From positions 225,633,876 through 225,697,875 of the forward strand of contig CM070873.1 in assembly GCA_036365515.1 (NCBI GenBank): DNA of 64,000 nucleotides, given 5' to 3'. Shown in pieces: positions 24,660 to 37,601 of this stretch. Below the pieces are notes generated by a model that worked only from the letters and a program-made list of their open reading frames with translations, was not told where the DNA came from and did no database searches. Made by a program: the position numbers and the translations under genes. Position 1 is the first letter of the stretch. Each line of letters starts with the position of its first letter. The stretch comes from Torymus aiolomorphi (lineage: Eukaryota > Arthropoda > Insecta > Hymenoptera > Torymidae).

Positions 24660-25990
24660 ATTGCTAAAGTATACGTTTTATATAATTTAATATTTCTGTG
24701 AATTTATGAAAAATGTATTCTCATATTTAATATTTAAATAAAAGACAAAACGCAATTAAATGCACTATTAAGGGAATGTCGAGTTCACGTAAAATAACGC
24801 ATTTACTAGTTATATTGTCATATTTTGAATTACTTATATTAAATTTTTATTTTTAACAATTTTTTTTAGTTATCCCCTTATAAAATTATGTTACGAACAA
24901 GCAAATATATAATTCTAAAACGTGCCTTCGACAGTCTTAATTTTACTCAAATTTATTTGTATTGCCCAATAATATGGGTCTGAAGTTTACAACATTGTAA
25001 TGCAACGAAAAATAAAAAAAATTTGATTTTATTTCACGTTTATAATAATTAATATTAATTTTGCGTGTATATTTATTGTTTTATAGTATCAAATAATTTT
25101 ATAACAAAGATTTAGATACAATTTCAGTTGTTTAATAACTTTAATCAATCTTAAAAAATTATTTCGTTGCGCTTCAACGATGCAAACTTCAGAATCATCC
25201 AATAATCCGACTCCCTTTGCAAATAATATAAAACTTTTAAAAATAAATAGACTTTTACCTGGACACTAGCATACTAAATGAAAATTTAGCTCACAATTCC
25301 ATACTTCAAAAATAATTTTTAAAGGCTGTATCAAAAAATATCATGAAAAAATTTCCATGTTTTCTTAATTCATTCAGGGGCATATTTTTTTGCGAAATCA
25401 ACACTAATGATCATGATCACTTTATAGGTTTAGGGCTCTGATTCTAATCTTGATATCCTAACTTGATATTTTCTGTTGGAATCACGTATACTGAGATCGT
25501 AGTTGTAATCGGAACTTCTAAAATATATCTGTAATTTAAGGTAAATCCACAAAGACTCACGTTTAACACCGGTTTTTTTTCACATTAATTATTTATCGAT
25601 TAATTACTCTCCCCCGCCATTTACGTAATCAGGTGTCTAAGGATCTTGGTTGTATGAATATAGTTGCTAATATATCTGTAATAAAAAAAAATAAAAATAA
25701 ATAGGTTTATCGTATAGGATACTCCACTTATTCAATAAGTTGGACTTTTAAAGAAATGTCTCTAGAATATTCTAATAAATTCATGATAAATTTAACGATT
25801 CCGCAGACCTATTATAAAGTATTTTACTAATATTGCATCGAAATTAAGAATATATTTTCTAAAGAATATTTAGGACTCTCCTACCTTTAACAAAAAAGCA
25901 GCCAACAATTCAGGGGTTTTCTATGTTATACCTTAATTTCCTTAACAACAGGGAAGTGGGTATATATATATACTTAAACACGTAATATGC
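24660..25990. other. AT-rich region without a gene
   Basis: No ORF of note. A TA run lies near 25,960, just before the satellite. Confidence 0.5.
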
Positions 25991-25999
25991 ACACACACA

Positions 26000-28955
26000 A
26001 GGTTTACGAAAAATATTACAAAAAATAATAATGCAAGATTCCAGAAATAGTAGGTTCACGGGTTATAACAAGAATACAAGGAAATAATTCTTACAAGTTT
26101 TCGAGAAACTTTACAGGAATATTTGGAAAATTTGGACAAAAATTTGGATTTCTAAACATTTCTGGAATAATTTTAAGAAACAGTTTCACAATGTCTAAAA
26201 TCTCGTGGAATTATTTTTCGTAATATTACTATAAACCGTTTGAAAATATTTTTAAAATCATTTCAGAAATGTTTTTATGTTCGGCTCATTTTCATTCACC
26301 AATATTTCATGAAATATTTGTGTTAAGTTTCTCGAAAACTTGTAAGAAATGTTTCTGAAATATTGGTGATTATTTTAATGAAACAGTTGTATAATCTGCA
26401 AATTTGTCATGAAATATTTCAAAAATCTTGTGGTATTATTTTTCGTAATATTACAGTAAACCTAGTGAAAATATTTAAAGAAACCTTTGAGAAATGTTTT
26501 TCTGCCCAAATCACTTTCGATCATCAATATTTCATGAAATTTTGTGTTAAGTTTCTCGAAAGCTTGTAAGAAATTTATCTGAAATATTGGTGATTATTTT
26601 AATGAAACATTTGAATAATCTGCAAATTTGTCATGAAATATTTCAGAAATCTTGTGGTATTATTTTTCGTAATATTACAGTAAACCTAGCGAAAATATTT
26701 AAAGAAACCTTTCAGAAATGTTTATATGTCCAAACCATTTGCATTCACCAATGTTTCATAAAATATTTGTGTTAAGTTTCTGAAAAACTTGTAAGAAATT
26801 TTTCTGAAATATTGCAGATAACTTTAATGAAACAGTTGTATAATCTGCAAATTTGTCATGAAATATTTCAGAAATCTTGTGGTATTTTTTTACGTAATAT
26901 TACAGTAAACCTAGCGAAAATATTTAAAGAAATCTTTCAGAAATGTTTGTATGTCCAAACCATTTTCGTTCACCAATGTTTCATAAAATATTTGTGTTAA
27001 GTTTCTGGAAAACTTGTAAGAAATTTTTCTGAAATATTGCAGATAACTTTAATGAAACAGTTGTATAATCTGCAAATTTGTCATGAAATATTTCAGAAAT
27101 CTTGTGGTATTATTTTTCGTAATATTACAGTAAACCTAGCGAAAATATTTAAAGAAACCTTTGAGAAATGTTTTTATGTCCAAACCATTATCGTTCACCA
27201 ATGTTTCATAAAATATTTGTGTTAAGTTTCTGGAAAACTTGGAAGAAATGTTTCATGAAATATTGGTGAACGAAAAACTATAGGACATATGAAATCATTT
27301 CTGAAATAATTTTAAAAATATTTTCACATGGTTTATAGTAATATTACGAAAAATAATACCACAAGATTTCTGAAATATTTCATGACAAATTTGCGGATTA
27401 GACAAATATTTCATTAAAGTTATCTGCAATATTTCAGAAACATTTCTTCCAAGTTTTCGAGAAACTTAACAGAAATATTTCATGAAATATTGGTGAACAA
27501 AAATGATTCAAACATAAAAACATTTCTGAAATGTATCTTGTAATATTTTCGCTAGGTGTACTGTAATATTACGAAAAACAATACCACAATATTTCTGAAA
27601 TATTTCATGGCAAGTTTGCGGATTGTATAAATACTTTGTGAAAGTTTTCTGCAATATTTCAGAAACATTTCGTACAAGTTTTCAAGAAACTTTGCACAAA
27701 TATTTCAAGAAATATTGCTGCACGAAAAGAAATGCGGACATAAAAACATTTCTGAAATATTTCTGAAAGGTTTACAGTAATATTACAAAAAATAATACCA
27801 CAATATTTTTGAAATATTTCATGGCAAGTTTGCGGATTATACAAATACTTTGTGAAAGTCTTCTGTAATATTTCAGAAACATTTCGTACAAGTTTTCAAG
27901 AAACTTTGCACAAATATTTCAAGAACTATTGCTGCACGAAAAGAGATGCGGACATAAAAACATTTCTGCAATCTTTCTGCGAAATATTTCTGAAAGGTTC
28001 ACAGTAATATTAGGAAAAATAATACCACAATATTTCTGAAATATTTCATAGCAAGTTTGCGGATTATACAAATACTTTTTGAAAGTTTTCTGCAATATTT
28101 CAGAAACATTTCGTACAAGTTTTCAAGAAACTTTGCACAAATATTTCAAGAAATATTACTGCACGAAAAGAAATGCGGACATAAAAACATTTCTGCAATC
28201 TTTCTGCGAAATATTTCTGAAAGGTTCACAATAATATTATGAAAAATAATACCACAATATTTCTGAAATATTTCATGGCAAGTTTGCGGATTGTATAAAT
28301 ACTTTGTGAAAGTTTTCTGCAATATTTCAGAAACATTTCGTAAAAGTTTTCAAGAAACTTTGCACAAATATTTCAAGAAATATTGCTGCACGAAAAGAGA
28401 TGCGGACATAAAAATATTTCTGCAATCTTTCTGCGAAATATTTCTGAAAGGTTCACAGTAATATTACGAAAAACAATACCACAATATTTCTGAAATATTT
28501 CATGGCAAGTTTGCGGATTGTATAAATACTTTGTGAAAGTTTTCTGCAATATTTCAGAAACATTTCGTACAAGTTTTCAAGAAACTTTGCACAAATATTT
28601 CAAGAAATATTGCTGCACGAAAAGAAATGCGGACATAAAAACATTTCTGCAATCTTTCTGCGAAATATTTCTGAAAGGTTCACAGTAATATTACGAAAAA
28701 TAATACCACAATATTTCTGAAATATTTCATGGCAAGTTTGCGGATTGTATAAATACTTTGTGAAAGTTTTCTGCAATATTTCAGAAACATTTCGTACAAG
28801 TTTTGAAGAAACTTTGCACGAATATTTCATGAAATATTGCTGCACGAAAAAAGATGCGGACATAATAACATTTCTGCAATCTTTCTGTGAAATATTTTTG
28901 CAGGTTGCAAACATTTCATGAAATTTTGCAGAAACATTTCAGCAATATTTCGTGC
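26000..28955. repeat. 225/227-bp satellite in two opposed blocks
   Basis: From about 26,170 to 27,245 units of 224-225 bp run in one orientation (gcaaatttgtcatgaaatat near 26,397, 26,622, 26,846 and 27,071). After a junction near 27,260 the same sequence runs in the opposite orientation with a 227-bp period (caagtttgcggatt at 27,825, 28,052, 28,279, 28,506 and 28,733). The two arms could fold into a long cruciform. The monomer shares motifs with the 297-bp satellite. It ends abruptly where the Gypsy fragment begins. All ORFs here are monomer readings. Confidence 0.93.
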
Positions 28956-28956
28956 T

Positions 28957-31687
28957 ATGTGGGTATCCACCTTGGATCTAAGCAGCGCGTACCATCAAAT
29001 CCCTTTAAAAGAAGAATCGCGGGAGATTACGGCATTCTCAATACCCGGTCTTGGCTTATTTCAGTTTAAAAGAATGCCATACGGGTTGTCGAACGCCGGA
29101 GCCACCTTTCAGCGCATGATTGACAGAGTCATAGGGCCCGAACTAGAGCCATACGCGTTCTCTTATTTAGATGATATCATCATCGTAACAGAGACTTTCG
29201 AAGAGCATCTGGCGACGTTAGAACGCATATTGGCAAGAATCAATGAGGCAGGTCTCACGATCAACCGAGAGAAGAGTGTATTCGGTGGTCTGAGGTGAAA
29301 TATCTTGGTGTTCTCGTCAACCGAGATGGGTTTAGACCAGACCCAGATAAGATAGCTCCGGTTATGCAATACCCTGCGCCTAAGAACCTAAAACAGTTAA
29401 GGCGATTCCTCGGTATGGCGTCGTGGTATCGGAAGTTTCTTCCCGATTTCGACACGATCGCCGACCCTCTCACATGCCTAACGAAGAAAAACTTTAGGTA
29501 CGTGTGGGAAAAGGAACAACAAGCCTTCGACCACATCAAGGCACTCATAGCCTCAGCTCCGATCCTACACCGTCCGGATTTCGCTTCGCGTTTTGTCATA
29601 CAAACTGACGCAAATGACTCTGGTTTGGGGGCAGTATTGTTCCAGGTGATAGACGGTCAGGAGCGAGTCTTGGAGTTTGCAAGTCGCTCGCTCTCTAAAG
29701 CTGAGCGAAATTACTCAGTAACAGAAAGAGAGTGTCTTGCTGTGTTATAGGCTATCAAGAAGTTTCGGGCATACGTAGAGGGATATAATTTCCTCGTAGT
29801 GACCGACCATAGCAGCTTGCGTTGGATTCGCTCACTACGTAGTCCGACAGGTAGACTAGCAAGATGGTCGCTTATGCTGCAGATGCACAACTTTGAAGTT
29901 GACCATCGCAAAGGGAGTCTCAACTGCGTGCCGGATGCATTATCGAGAATGTATGAAGAAGACGAGGACGAAGAACAACCAGTCGTAGGCGCCGTCTCGT
30001 GGGCAGTAACTACGAAAGACGAGTGGTACCTCGGCTGGCAGAAAAAGGTATTAGAAGAACCTAATACTTATCCTAGGTGGAAAGTATTAGGCGGCCAGCT
30101 CTACATGTATCGTCCAAATCAAGATATCGAAGAGGATTTAGGCGTAGACGACGATGCATTGAAATTGGTAGTTCCTAGCGAGGAAAGGAAGAAACTACTC
30201 TCGGAATGTCACGACGACCCTACTGCTGGACATCTCGGAAGGGAGAAGACCTTCGCGAGAGTAGCTCGATATTACTACTGGCCAAGATATTACCAGTCAG
30301 TAAAAGAACATGTGAGAACGTGTTTGATATGTCAGCAGTGCAAGGTAGAACAGAGGCCACCCTTTGGATTGATGGGGCGGCGAGTTATTCATAAGCCTTG
30401 GAAAGTCATCGCGGCGGATATAACGGGTCCTTTTATCCGGAGCAAGGCTGGATTTGAGTATATCTTGGTCTTCCAGGATTTATATACTCGATGGGTAGAG
30501 TGTATTCCCATCCGGAAAGCCAACGGTAAGACTATTCGAAAAGAGTTGAAGAATAGGATAGTTTTACGATATGGCGCACCCGAGGTCTTCCTTTCCGATA
30601 ACGGAACCGAATTTAAAAACAGGATAATAGACCAATATCTAGACGAGATAGGGGTTCATCACTCTCATACTCCATCTTACCACCCTCAAGCGAATCCGGT
30701 GGAAAGAGTTAATAGAACCTTTAAGATCAGTATTATGGCATTTGTGGAGGGAAACCATAATACTTGGGATGAGAAGCTACCTGAACTAGTGTTCGCGCTA
30801 AATAATGCACCCCATAGCGCCACTGGTAAGTCGCCAGTCATGTTAAATTATGGCAGAGAGCCAGTGCCTCCCGGGACTAAGAGGAGGGAGCAAGATCAGG
30901 TAGTAGAAGAGACTGCTGTTCAAGAGGACGAAGACGCCTGGTTAGAAAGGATGAAAAATCTCAGCAATATGCTAGATGATGCTGGTCACCGTTCAAGAGA
31001 AGAACAAGAGAGGTATGCTGAGATATATGACGCCAGGCGGAGAGAACCGCAATTCGAGGTCGGAGATCGCGTGTGGAAGAAGAGTCGCGTGTTATCCTCG
31101 GCAGCTCAAGGAGTGATGGCGAAGTTGGCACCGAAATACATTGGCCCTTATGAGATTTTAGAGAAGAAAGGGCCCAATATGTATAAACTGGTGGATCAGG
31201 AAGGGGATATTGAAGATCTGGTCCATGCAGAACACTTGAAGCCATACTTAATATATAGGCCACATATATACGCCATAACTCGGGCGCAGGAAAGGAGCCC
31301 GAGGATAACGAGGAAACACCCAATAGGGATTTAACTGAAGGAGAGGATGACGTCGCCCGACCACCCGGGGAAGAAGAAGAAACGGCGAAGAGCGACCCGC
31401 CACTTGCGAGAACCCAGCCACCAGCGGGCGCTGGGCAAGATCAGGATGAGGTTGGCGTGACAACGCAAGCTTGCGGGAGAGGTAGGCCGAGAAAGACTGC
31501 GATAGTCACGAGAAGGCCAGGCGAAACTTCTCCTGCACTGACAAACCCCGTTCCTGTTGCGAGCGAGCCCCCAAAACGACCTCGTGGCCGAGTGAAAGGT
31601 TCGCGGAATCGCGTACTAACCTGCGACTCCATCTCGACGTCCCCCCGGAGAACACGCGCGAATCCGAACTACGATTCCCGAGGATAA
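28957..31687 (+). pseudogene. pol: Gypsy-type retrotransposon pol, 5'-truncated
   Basis: The pol polyprotein of a Ty3/Gypsy element. In order: reverse transcriptase from its first conserved aspartate block (TLDLSSAYHQIPL) with the YLDD box at 29,164; RNase H (TDANDSG, TDHSSLRW); an integrase with an H-H-C-C finger (HLGREKTF ... CLICQQC) and the DDE residues in ADITGP, SDNGTEF and NPVERVNR; then a GPYEI module. The protease and N-terminal reverse transcriptase are missing, cut at the satellite junction. Lesions are a 1-nt frameshift near 29,284 and a TAG at 29,748. The 511-codon stretch from 29,799 is intact to 31,334. After a frame change near 31,280 an acidic tail with two AT-hook-like patches (GRGRPRK, RPRGRVKG) runs to 31,687. 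No LTR was identified on either side, so the copy is dead. Confidence 0.93.
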
Positions 31688-31713
31688 ACGCTATCTTCTC
31701 CTCTGTCCACAGG

Positions 31714-32505
31714 ATGAGTCTTGGACAACTGAACCAGCAGCAGCTCCTCGAGCTGGTAGGCCAGCTGCTGGCACAGGCGCAGCTGATGCCTCCGACACCT
31801 AGCCGGATAATACCAGGTGCCGGAATACCAGCCATTTTAGGAGGAGTCGCGGAGGGATCCTCCTTAACTATTGAGGAACTACCGGCAGGGGAGCCAGTAG
31901 TTCCATCACCAACACGGTCGATCCTGCGTCGGCCAAAGACCGAGACAGATGTTACTACTCTGGTACTTAGCCAGAGTAGCGAGATTGAAGAGGAGTCGTC
32001 GGCTCCACAGGTATGGAGCCTGTGGAGTCGGAAAAACGGAAGAGTTGGGCCAATGAGGAGAGCCTCGCCCACGATACTCCGCAGGTAGAGGAGCCTGCGG
32101 AGAATAGCGAGTCGTGTGAGTTGTCAGGTCGCTCCCCCATGTCGGTCGCTTGGATGAAACTCGAAGCCAACTTGGTAGCATCTCGAGAGCTATCCCAGTT
32201 GGCTAGAGAAAAGGAAGAGGCTGTCATGAAGGAGTGGGATAACTTCCACGATTATGAAGGGGCGAGAGTCCACTCTGAAAAGTGGTTTAACCTGGTTCTG
32301 GGCCGCAAAGAAGAGCTCGCAGCGGCAGTCGAGTTTCGCCGACAGCGAAGCGAGAGTAAGGCTCGCGAGGCTCGCGAAACTCGCGAAGCCTTGGAGAAAG
32401 CTCGACGCCTCCGCGAGGCCAAGGAAAAAGAGATGGCCCGGGTCCAGGCCGAACTCGCAAGGGCCAGGGCAGAAGAAGAGGAGGCAGCCAGGGGTAGGAG
32501 CTGGC
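31714..32505 (+). pseudogene. Extra 3' ORF of the Gypsy element, function unknown
   Basis: Directly after pol, an ATG at 31,714 opens a Gln/Leu-rich then Pro-rich chain (LNQQQLLELVGQLLAQAQL). After a frame change around 32,010 it continues as a 160-residue charged helix rich in Glu, Arg and Ala, with heptad-like spacing typical of a coiled coil. It sits where an env gene would be, but no signal peptide or membrane segment is present, so it is not an envelope gene. It could be a displaced gag-like or accessory protein. Its codon use is GC-rich like pol. It is cut at 32,506 by a hairpin element. Confidence 0.6.
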
Positions 32506-32640
32506 TGGCCAATTTTCCTCCCGTGGTGCGTACACTATTTCTGACCATAACCGGGCCGAAAATAATATATTCGCTATTTTGAGCCGGGAGCGAAAGTGGT
32601 ACTTTCGGCCAGGGTATGGTGAAGAAAACTTTTTCAACAC
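32506..32640. repeat. Partial compound hairpin
   Basis: Matches half of the 19,534-19,757 element (ctggccaattttcctcccgt, then ggccgaaaat, then ggtactttcggcc) and terminates the Gypsy 3' ORF. Confidence 0.75.
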
Positions 32641-32821
32641 GTGCATGAAAAAGACCCTTTACTTGCATAGAAAAGTGAATGGAAAACCGAGCATTTCGAA
32701 CGTCTAGTGAGGCCTCTAACAGTAGCGGGACGAAAAGTACTTAGTCTCCCGTTATGACGACTCGATATACCTGATCTCCCACCTACTTTTCATGCAAAAA
32801 AGAACCTATTCCTGCACTTAT
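32641..32821. other. Spacer between hairpin and dispersed repeat
   Basis: No gene. The block catgaaaaagacc resembles sequence near 14,530. Confidence 0.4.
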
Positions 32822-34750
32822 TAAAAAAACCGCTGCCAATTCGTTGGCCCGTGGCTTCCTCAAACTTAATTTGCTTATTCCTTTAATTAAGTTTTAATAA
32901 CAAAATTTATAATTTTTGCAACAATTTATGACATAATTATAATTAAATTCATTTATGAAGATTAAAAAGTATTAATTTTTAAATTATTTATAAAATATGA
33001 ATAAAATAATAGGTATGATTACTTTTTTAAATTATGTGTGAAAAATACATAAAATAATTCATCGTAATCTTATCGTCAAAACCTTTTAAAATTCTTAAAT
33101 AACCTTTACTTCAAATTATATTTTCTTTGTGAAAATTCACACTAGGGTATTTGTCTCTAGTAGTATGCCTGTCCGTATTTGTGTGCTCTTTCTGGAATTT
33201 CCGATGCAAGAAAAAGGTTCTAAACTTAAAAATAATAAATGGCTATTATAAAACAAAAGCAGGTCCACAACACGCGCGCATAGAGCATAGCGCATGTCAT
33301 TTCCGTGTTCTAGTATACATAAATGCGTTCCCGAATAATTGCGATTTTAAAAGAGGGCTAAAATAGTTTCAACCTCAAATATCTCTGAAATTCATAAACG
33401 AATTCTTTTACACTAAGAACTCTTCTAATAAATAATATACAAACTCTACATCTCCACCAAATAGCAAAGAAATAAAAAATTTTAATGTAGTTATATTGTG
33501 CGACAACAAAGAAAGTCATTTTCAAAAATACTAAAATTTTAAATATCAAACATCTCAAAAATAACCATATAATCTGAATGAAATTTTACACAGGTATTGC
33601 TTATATCGCATACAAAATAGTCTATAATTTCAAGCTGGTACATGAAGTCGTCATTGAGAAATTACGATTTTGAAAGAAACTGTAAAAAAATTTTAACCTT
33701 AAATATCTTTAAAAATCATGAGACAATTCTTTTAACTAAAGGACTTATACGATATTATATCAACTCTACATCTCTAAAAAATTTCAACATGACTAAACTA
33801 ATTTTTGTTTTCTCTAGTTATTATGCGACAAAGAAAATGATTTTGTAAAATACGAAAATTTTCAAAATCAAATATCTCAAAAAGTAATCGTACGATCTAG
33901 ATGAAAACTCGCACACATATTATCTATATCGTATACAAAATTGTCTATAAATTTGGAGGTGATACATCGAGCCGTTCTCGAAAAATTACGATTTGAAAGA
34001 AGATTAAAAAAATTTTAACATCAAATATTTCTGAAATTTCTGGACTAACCATTTTGCCCAAAGAACTCGACCGAGAGCTATCAAAAATCTACCTCTACAA
34101 GGAATTTAGAAGCGATTAAGTAAATTTTACTCCCGTAATCATTGGATATACAAAATTAATTTTTTTATATTTCTATTTTTTTCTTAAAAACTAGTCGACG
34201 AAATGGATTCAAATTTTTAGAGATTGTAGCTATTTATATTCTGTATTATTGTAATTTTTTTTTTTTTAAATTGACCGTTTAGTTTAGGAGTTATAAGCTT
34301 TTTTAAAAAAAAGTACGTTTTTGTTAATAACAAAAGAACCGTGAGAGCTAGAGAAATTTTTCTTTTTTAGTAAATATAGGTATTTTAATGCTCTTCCGAA
34401 TGCTACCCATTCGATTCAAATATCTCGATCTTATCATTAAAAAAAAGCAAAAATCAATTTTGATAAAATCGAAAATTCGGAATAAAACAAAAACGCATCG
34501 GTGAATCAAAAAACGAATTTTTGACCCCCCGCCAACAGACAAAAAAAAAACAAAAAAAAGAGACCTGTCCGGTTAAAATCGATCGAGTAGAAGCTAAGAT
34601 CCAGGCGTACACACACACACACACATCCATACAAACATTTTTCAAAAATCATGTATTTTAATTCCTAACACCTCGAGAAACAATTATAATATGTTTTTAC
34701 AACAACTCAAAAAATTACTATCACAAAGCTTCTTCTAGGAGGAAGCAAAA
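32822..34750 (+). repeat. Dispersed non-coding repeat family, copy 2
   Basis: It has the same ends as copy 1 (accgctgccaattc at 32,828, aggaggaagcaaaa at 34,737) and the same inner modules. There is a short (CA)n at 34,605-34,624. It is about 1.93 kb with no ORF. It contains the sequence aatttttgcaacaattta uninterrupted near 32,915, which is the empty target of the Polinton-type element at 45,548-51,158. Confidence 0.7.
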
Positions 34751-34886
34751 GTACTATGTGTAACAAGGGAGCAATTGACTTTTTCAGACTCGGATGATGA
34801 TTTTGAGCACTCGTGTATCACTCGTGCTCAATCATCATTCTCGCTAGAAAAAGTCAACTTTCCTCCCTAGGTGCAGAATGTATTTT
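34751..34886. repeat. Hairpin element
   Basis: The arms from gtaacaagggagcaattga and tcaactttcctcccta bracket a central palindrome (ttgagcactcgtg facing cacgtgctcaa-type sequence). It relates to the hairpins at 14,340 and 19,534 by its aacaaggga/tccct ends. Confidence 0.7.
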
Positions 34887-35029
34887 TGTATGTTGATTCT
34901 TAAAATTTAAAGTATAAAATGTCAAGGTCGGTACGACAGAAAACACGGTCGGTATAAAACACATCCTTAAAGTAAAAATTTAATACCAATATTCATGACA
35001 TGGAAGAATTTGGTTGAATATATATTTGG

Positions 35030-35835
35030 TTAAATCGCTTTTGCGATGCAGGCCAATTGCGTCCTAAGCCATTAACAGCATTCAGATACACCCCAAGCAG
35101 CGTCGCCTATGGCATGGATACCTTAATGGGTGGCCGTCTCTAATCCTTCGCTCATTAGTCAAGAGAAAACGCCTGCTATACCTTGCCCTTTTACTCCTCC
35201 TAGTAGTTCTCTATCTAACCATACCTGGCTGCCTGTAAATAAGCCGATCGTGGCAGAGAACTTCATTCGTGAATTTTCTAGCATCCAAGCTTCATCTGTA
35301 GACCTTTTACGCTTACTTTGAAAAGCTCTGTATTTTCTCACCATTCTTTGCCAAATCCATACTCAGATACTACTATTACTGGACTGTCTCATCGGTCGGC
35401 ATATAGTTCTTCTCGATAAGCCAGAGTTTAGTGTAGCGTATAGTGTTCGTGTGGTATTGGGTTTCCCTCTTTGGCATCTTTGACAACAAGCGTCCAGTTC
35501 AGTATAGCGTGAATACCATAGCGTTGTCTGGTTTACACTTGTTCGCCTGTGAATCGCTGTACTTAATATACACACTGAACGCGTAAGAATGGAGTTCCGG
35601 GGAAAAACTTCCGCTGAGGGTTACATTAGCTACGCCGAGAAGCAGACGTGGCCGTTGAAGAAAAGTGTCTCAGATCGGGTCAAGTTCATCTGCGACTGTA
35701 AAAACAGTGCTTTCTTCAAGACCGAGTACGTGATGTCGTCAATAGAGGAGACGCAGCTGGCGTACAAGAGAATACTTGAGAACTACGACGGAACGGAGTC
35801 GTATATGTATAATAGGCAAAATTTAAGTTGATATT
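35030..35835 (+). other. GC-richer island with an unrecognised 80-codon ORF
   Basis: The stretch has a different base composition from its flanks. The ORF 35,589-35,831 starts at an ATG in a favourable context and encodes a mixed hydrophilic sequence (SDRVKFICDCKNSAFFKTEY) with balanced codon use, unlike the AT-driven ORFs around it. I do not recognise a family. It could be an exon of a host gene or part of a retroelement; no clear donor or acceptor was fixed. A second open stretch (35,130-35,321) is Pro/Ser-rich. Confidence 0.3.
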
Positions 35836-35885
35836 CTGTAAAAATATTATTTTAAAATTGTTGTAATATAAACGCGGTAATGTTA

Positions 35886-36010
35886 CAGTACATTTCGATA
35901 CGGGTGCGGAAGGTGATTATTTAGCTCATGTGACGTTTTTCGCAAGAGCGAAGCGAGTGAGAAAAGTCACATGAGCAAAAATCTTCTTACGCACCAGTTT
36001 CAAACCGTAG
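35886..36010. repeat. Hairpin element with GAAGCGAG loop
   Basis: The arms gctcatgtgacgtttttc and gaaaagtcacatgagc enclose gcaagagcgaagcgagtga. Outer parts (ggtgcggaag, cttacgcacc) also pair. It is a family member of the hairpins at 21,497 and 62,440. Confidence 0.75.
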
Positions 36011-36139
36011 TTTATACCACGGGAGCCGAATAAGCATACTAAAGTTATGATTTTGAGATTAGAGTGGTATAAATATATTATTGAAGTGGTTCTCGTTATT
36101 TTAATAAACTAAAAATTCTTTCTTGTTTTAGCTAACGGA

Positions 36140-36850
36140 CTATACAAGCTGGCATTTTTTTTGAGAAAAATCATGATAATGCAGAATATAAATAACTATA
36201 ACCTGTAAAAACTTGAATTCATTCCGTTGGTTAGTTTTTGAGAAAAAAATTGAAAAATTAAAAAAATGAGTTTTGTATGTCCAACGATTACGGGAGTAAA
36301 ATTGACATAATTACTTCAAAATTCCTTGTAGAGGTAGATTTTGGATTGCTATCGGTCAAGTTCTGTGAACAATACGATTTCATGGTGGTCCATAAATTTC
36401 AGAGATATTTGAGGTTAAAGTTTTTTTAACCTTTTTTTCAAATTATAATTTCTCTAGAACGGCTTTATGTATCAGCTCCAAATTTATAGACAATTTTTTA
36501 TGTGATATAGATAATATGTGTGCTAATTTTCATCAAGATCAAACGATTACTTTTTGAGATATTTGATATTAAAAATTTTCGTATTTTACAAAGTCAATTT
36601 CTTTGTCGCATGATAACTAGTGAATAAAAATTGGTTTAATCTTGTTGAAATTTTGTGGAAATGTAGAGTTTGTATATTTATCGTATAAGTCTTTTAGGTA
36701 AAAGGATCGTCTATTTAAAGTTAAAATTTTTTTACGGTTTTTTTTTCAAAATCGTGATCTTGAAAAGTCACACTTAATGTATCAGCTTGAAATTTATAGA
36801 CTATTTTGTATGCGATATTTATAGACTATTTTGTTTGAAATATTTTGTTT
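36140..36850 (-). repeat. Dispersed repeat family, partial inverted copy
   Basis: Carries the modules seen in copy 2 in reverse (gattacgggagtaaaattga, aatttcagagatatttgagg, atgatatttatagactat-type sequence), without either terminus. Confidence 0.65.
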
Positions 36851-37135
36851 GAGATAAGTGCCTTAGAGACGAGAGAAATGAGTTCCACAAGCCCTCACTA
36901 TATGAGTAAAAATATGGACGGTACGTATCAGTACGTACATAAGAAACGGTTTGTTCCTTCGATTCTCTCCTCCGCGGATTTTTGATTTTATGTTCATTAA
37001 AGCAATTTAACAAGTAAATAGATGTTCAAATTTTAAGATTATATATTGAGCATACAAAATAATCGTAAAGCTTATCAATTTAAAATAGTCAAGACTTTTT
37101 TGTAGGAAAGTCATTCCCCTTGGTAGTAAATAGTA

Positions 37136-37601
37136 TTCTAAATGAGAAATTTAAATATCATTCATAATTTATTCAGTTTGAGTTAGGTATTGGTTTGGTA
37201 CATCTTAGAATAATCTGCAACCAAAAAAAAATTAACACAGGGTTTTTTTTGTAGAAAGATGATTATTACATAGTAGTTTTCCTATCAAGGATATAAAGTA
37301 TAACTTTACGCCTTGAGCAGGTAAGTGGGAATTGGCGGATATAATATATAGTAGTAGAAAAATCAAATACAGAAGGTAGATTTAGTGTCTCAAAAAGAAT
37401 TTTTTTTTACTAATTGGACTTAGCGTAAACAGTAAAATTTTGATGTATTTTCCACATACTTATTTTGGGAGTAATCGTTCAGTATCTAATTGTGTGCCGT
37501 TATTAGCAGGAAGAATCAAGCTTAATTTTTTCTTTATGTTCAAAATTTTATTTTTTTCACGTAAAACAAGTATTTCTTATACAAAGTTAGGTTTATAAAT
37601 T
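37136..37601 (-). other. 3' flank of protease locus B, shared with locus A
   Basis: This matches the sequence downstream of protease A in inverse orientation. In locus A it is split into 56,930-57,006, 58,593-58,660 and 63,138-63,388 by insertions. Here it is uninterrupted and so serves as the empty-site reference. Confidence 0.8.

Noticed and set aside
31714..32505. Envelope gene of the Gypsy element
   Set aside because: Position fits, but there is no signal peptide, membrane segment or cleavage site; the chain is a soluble coiled coil.
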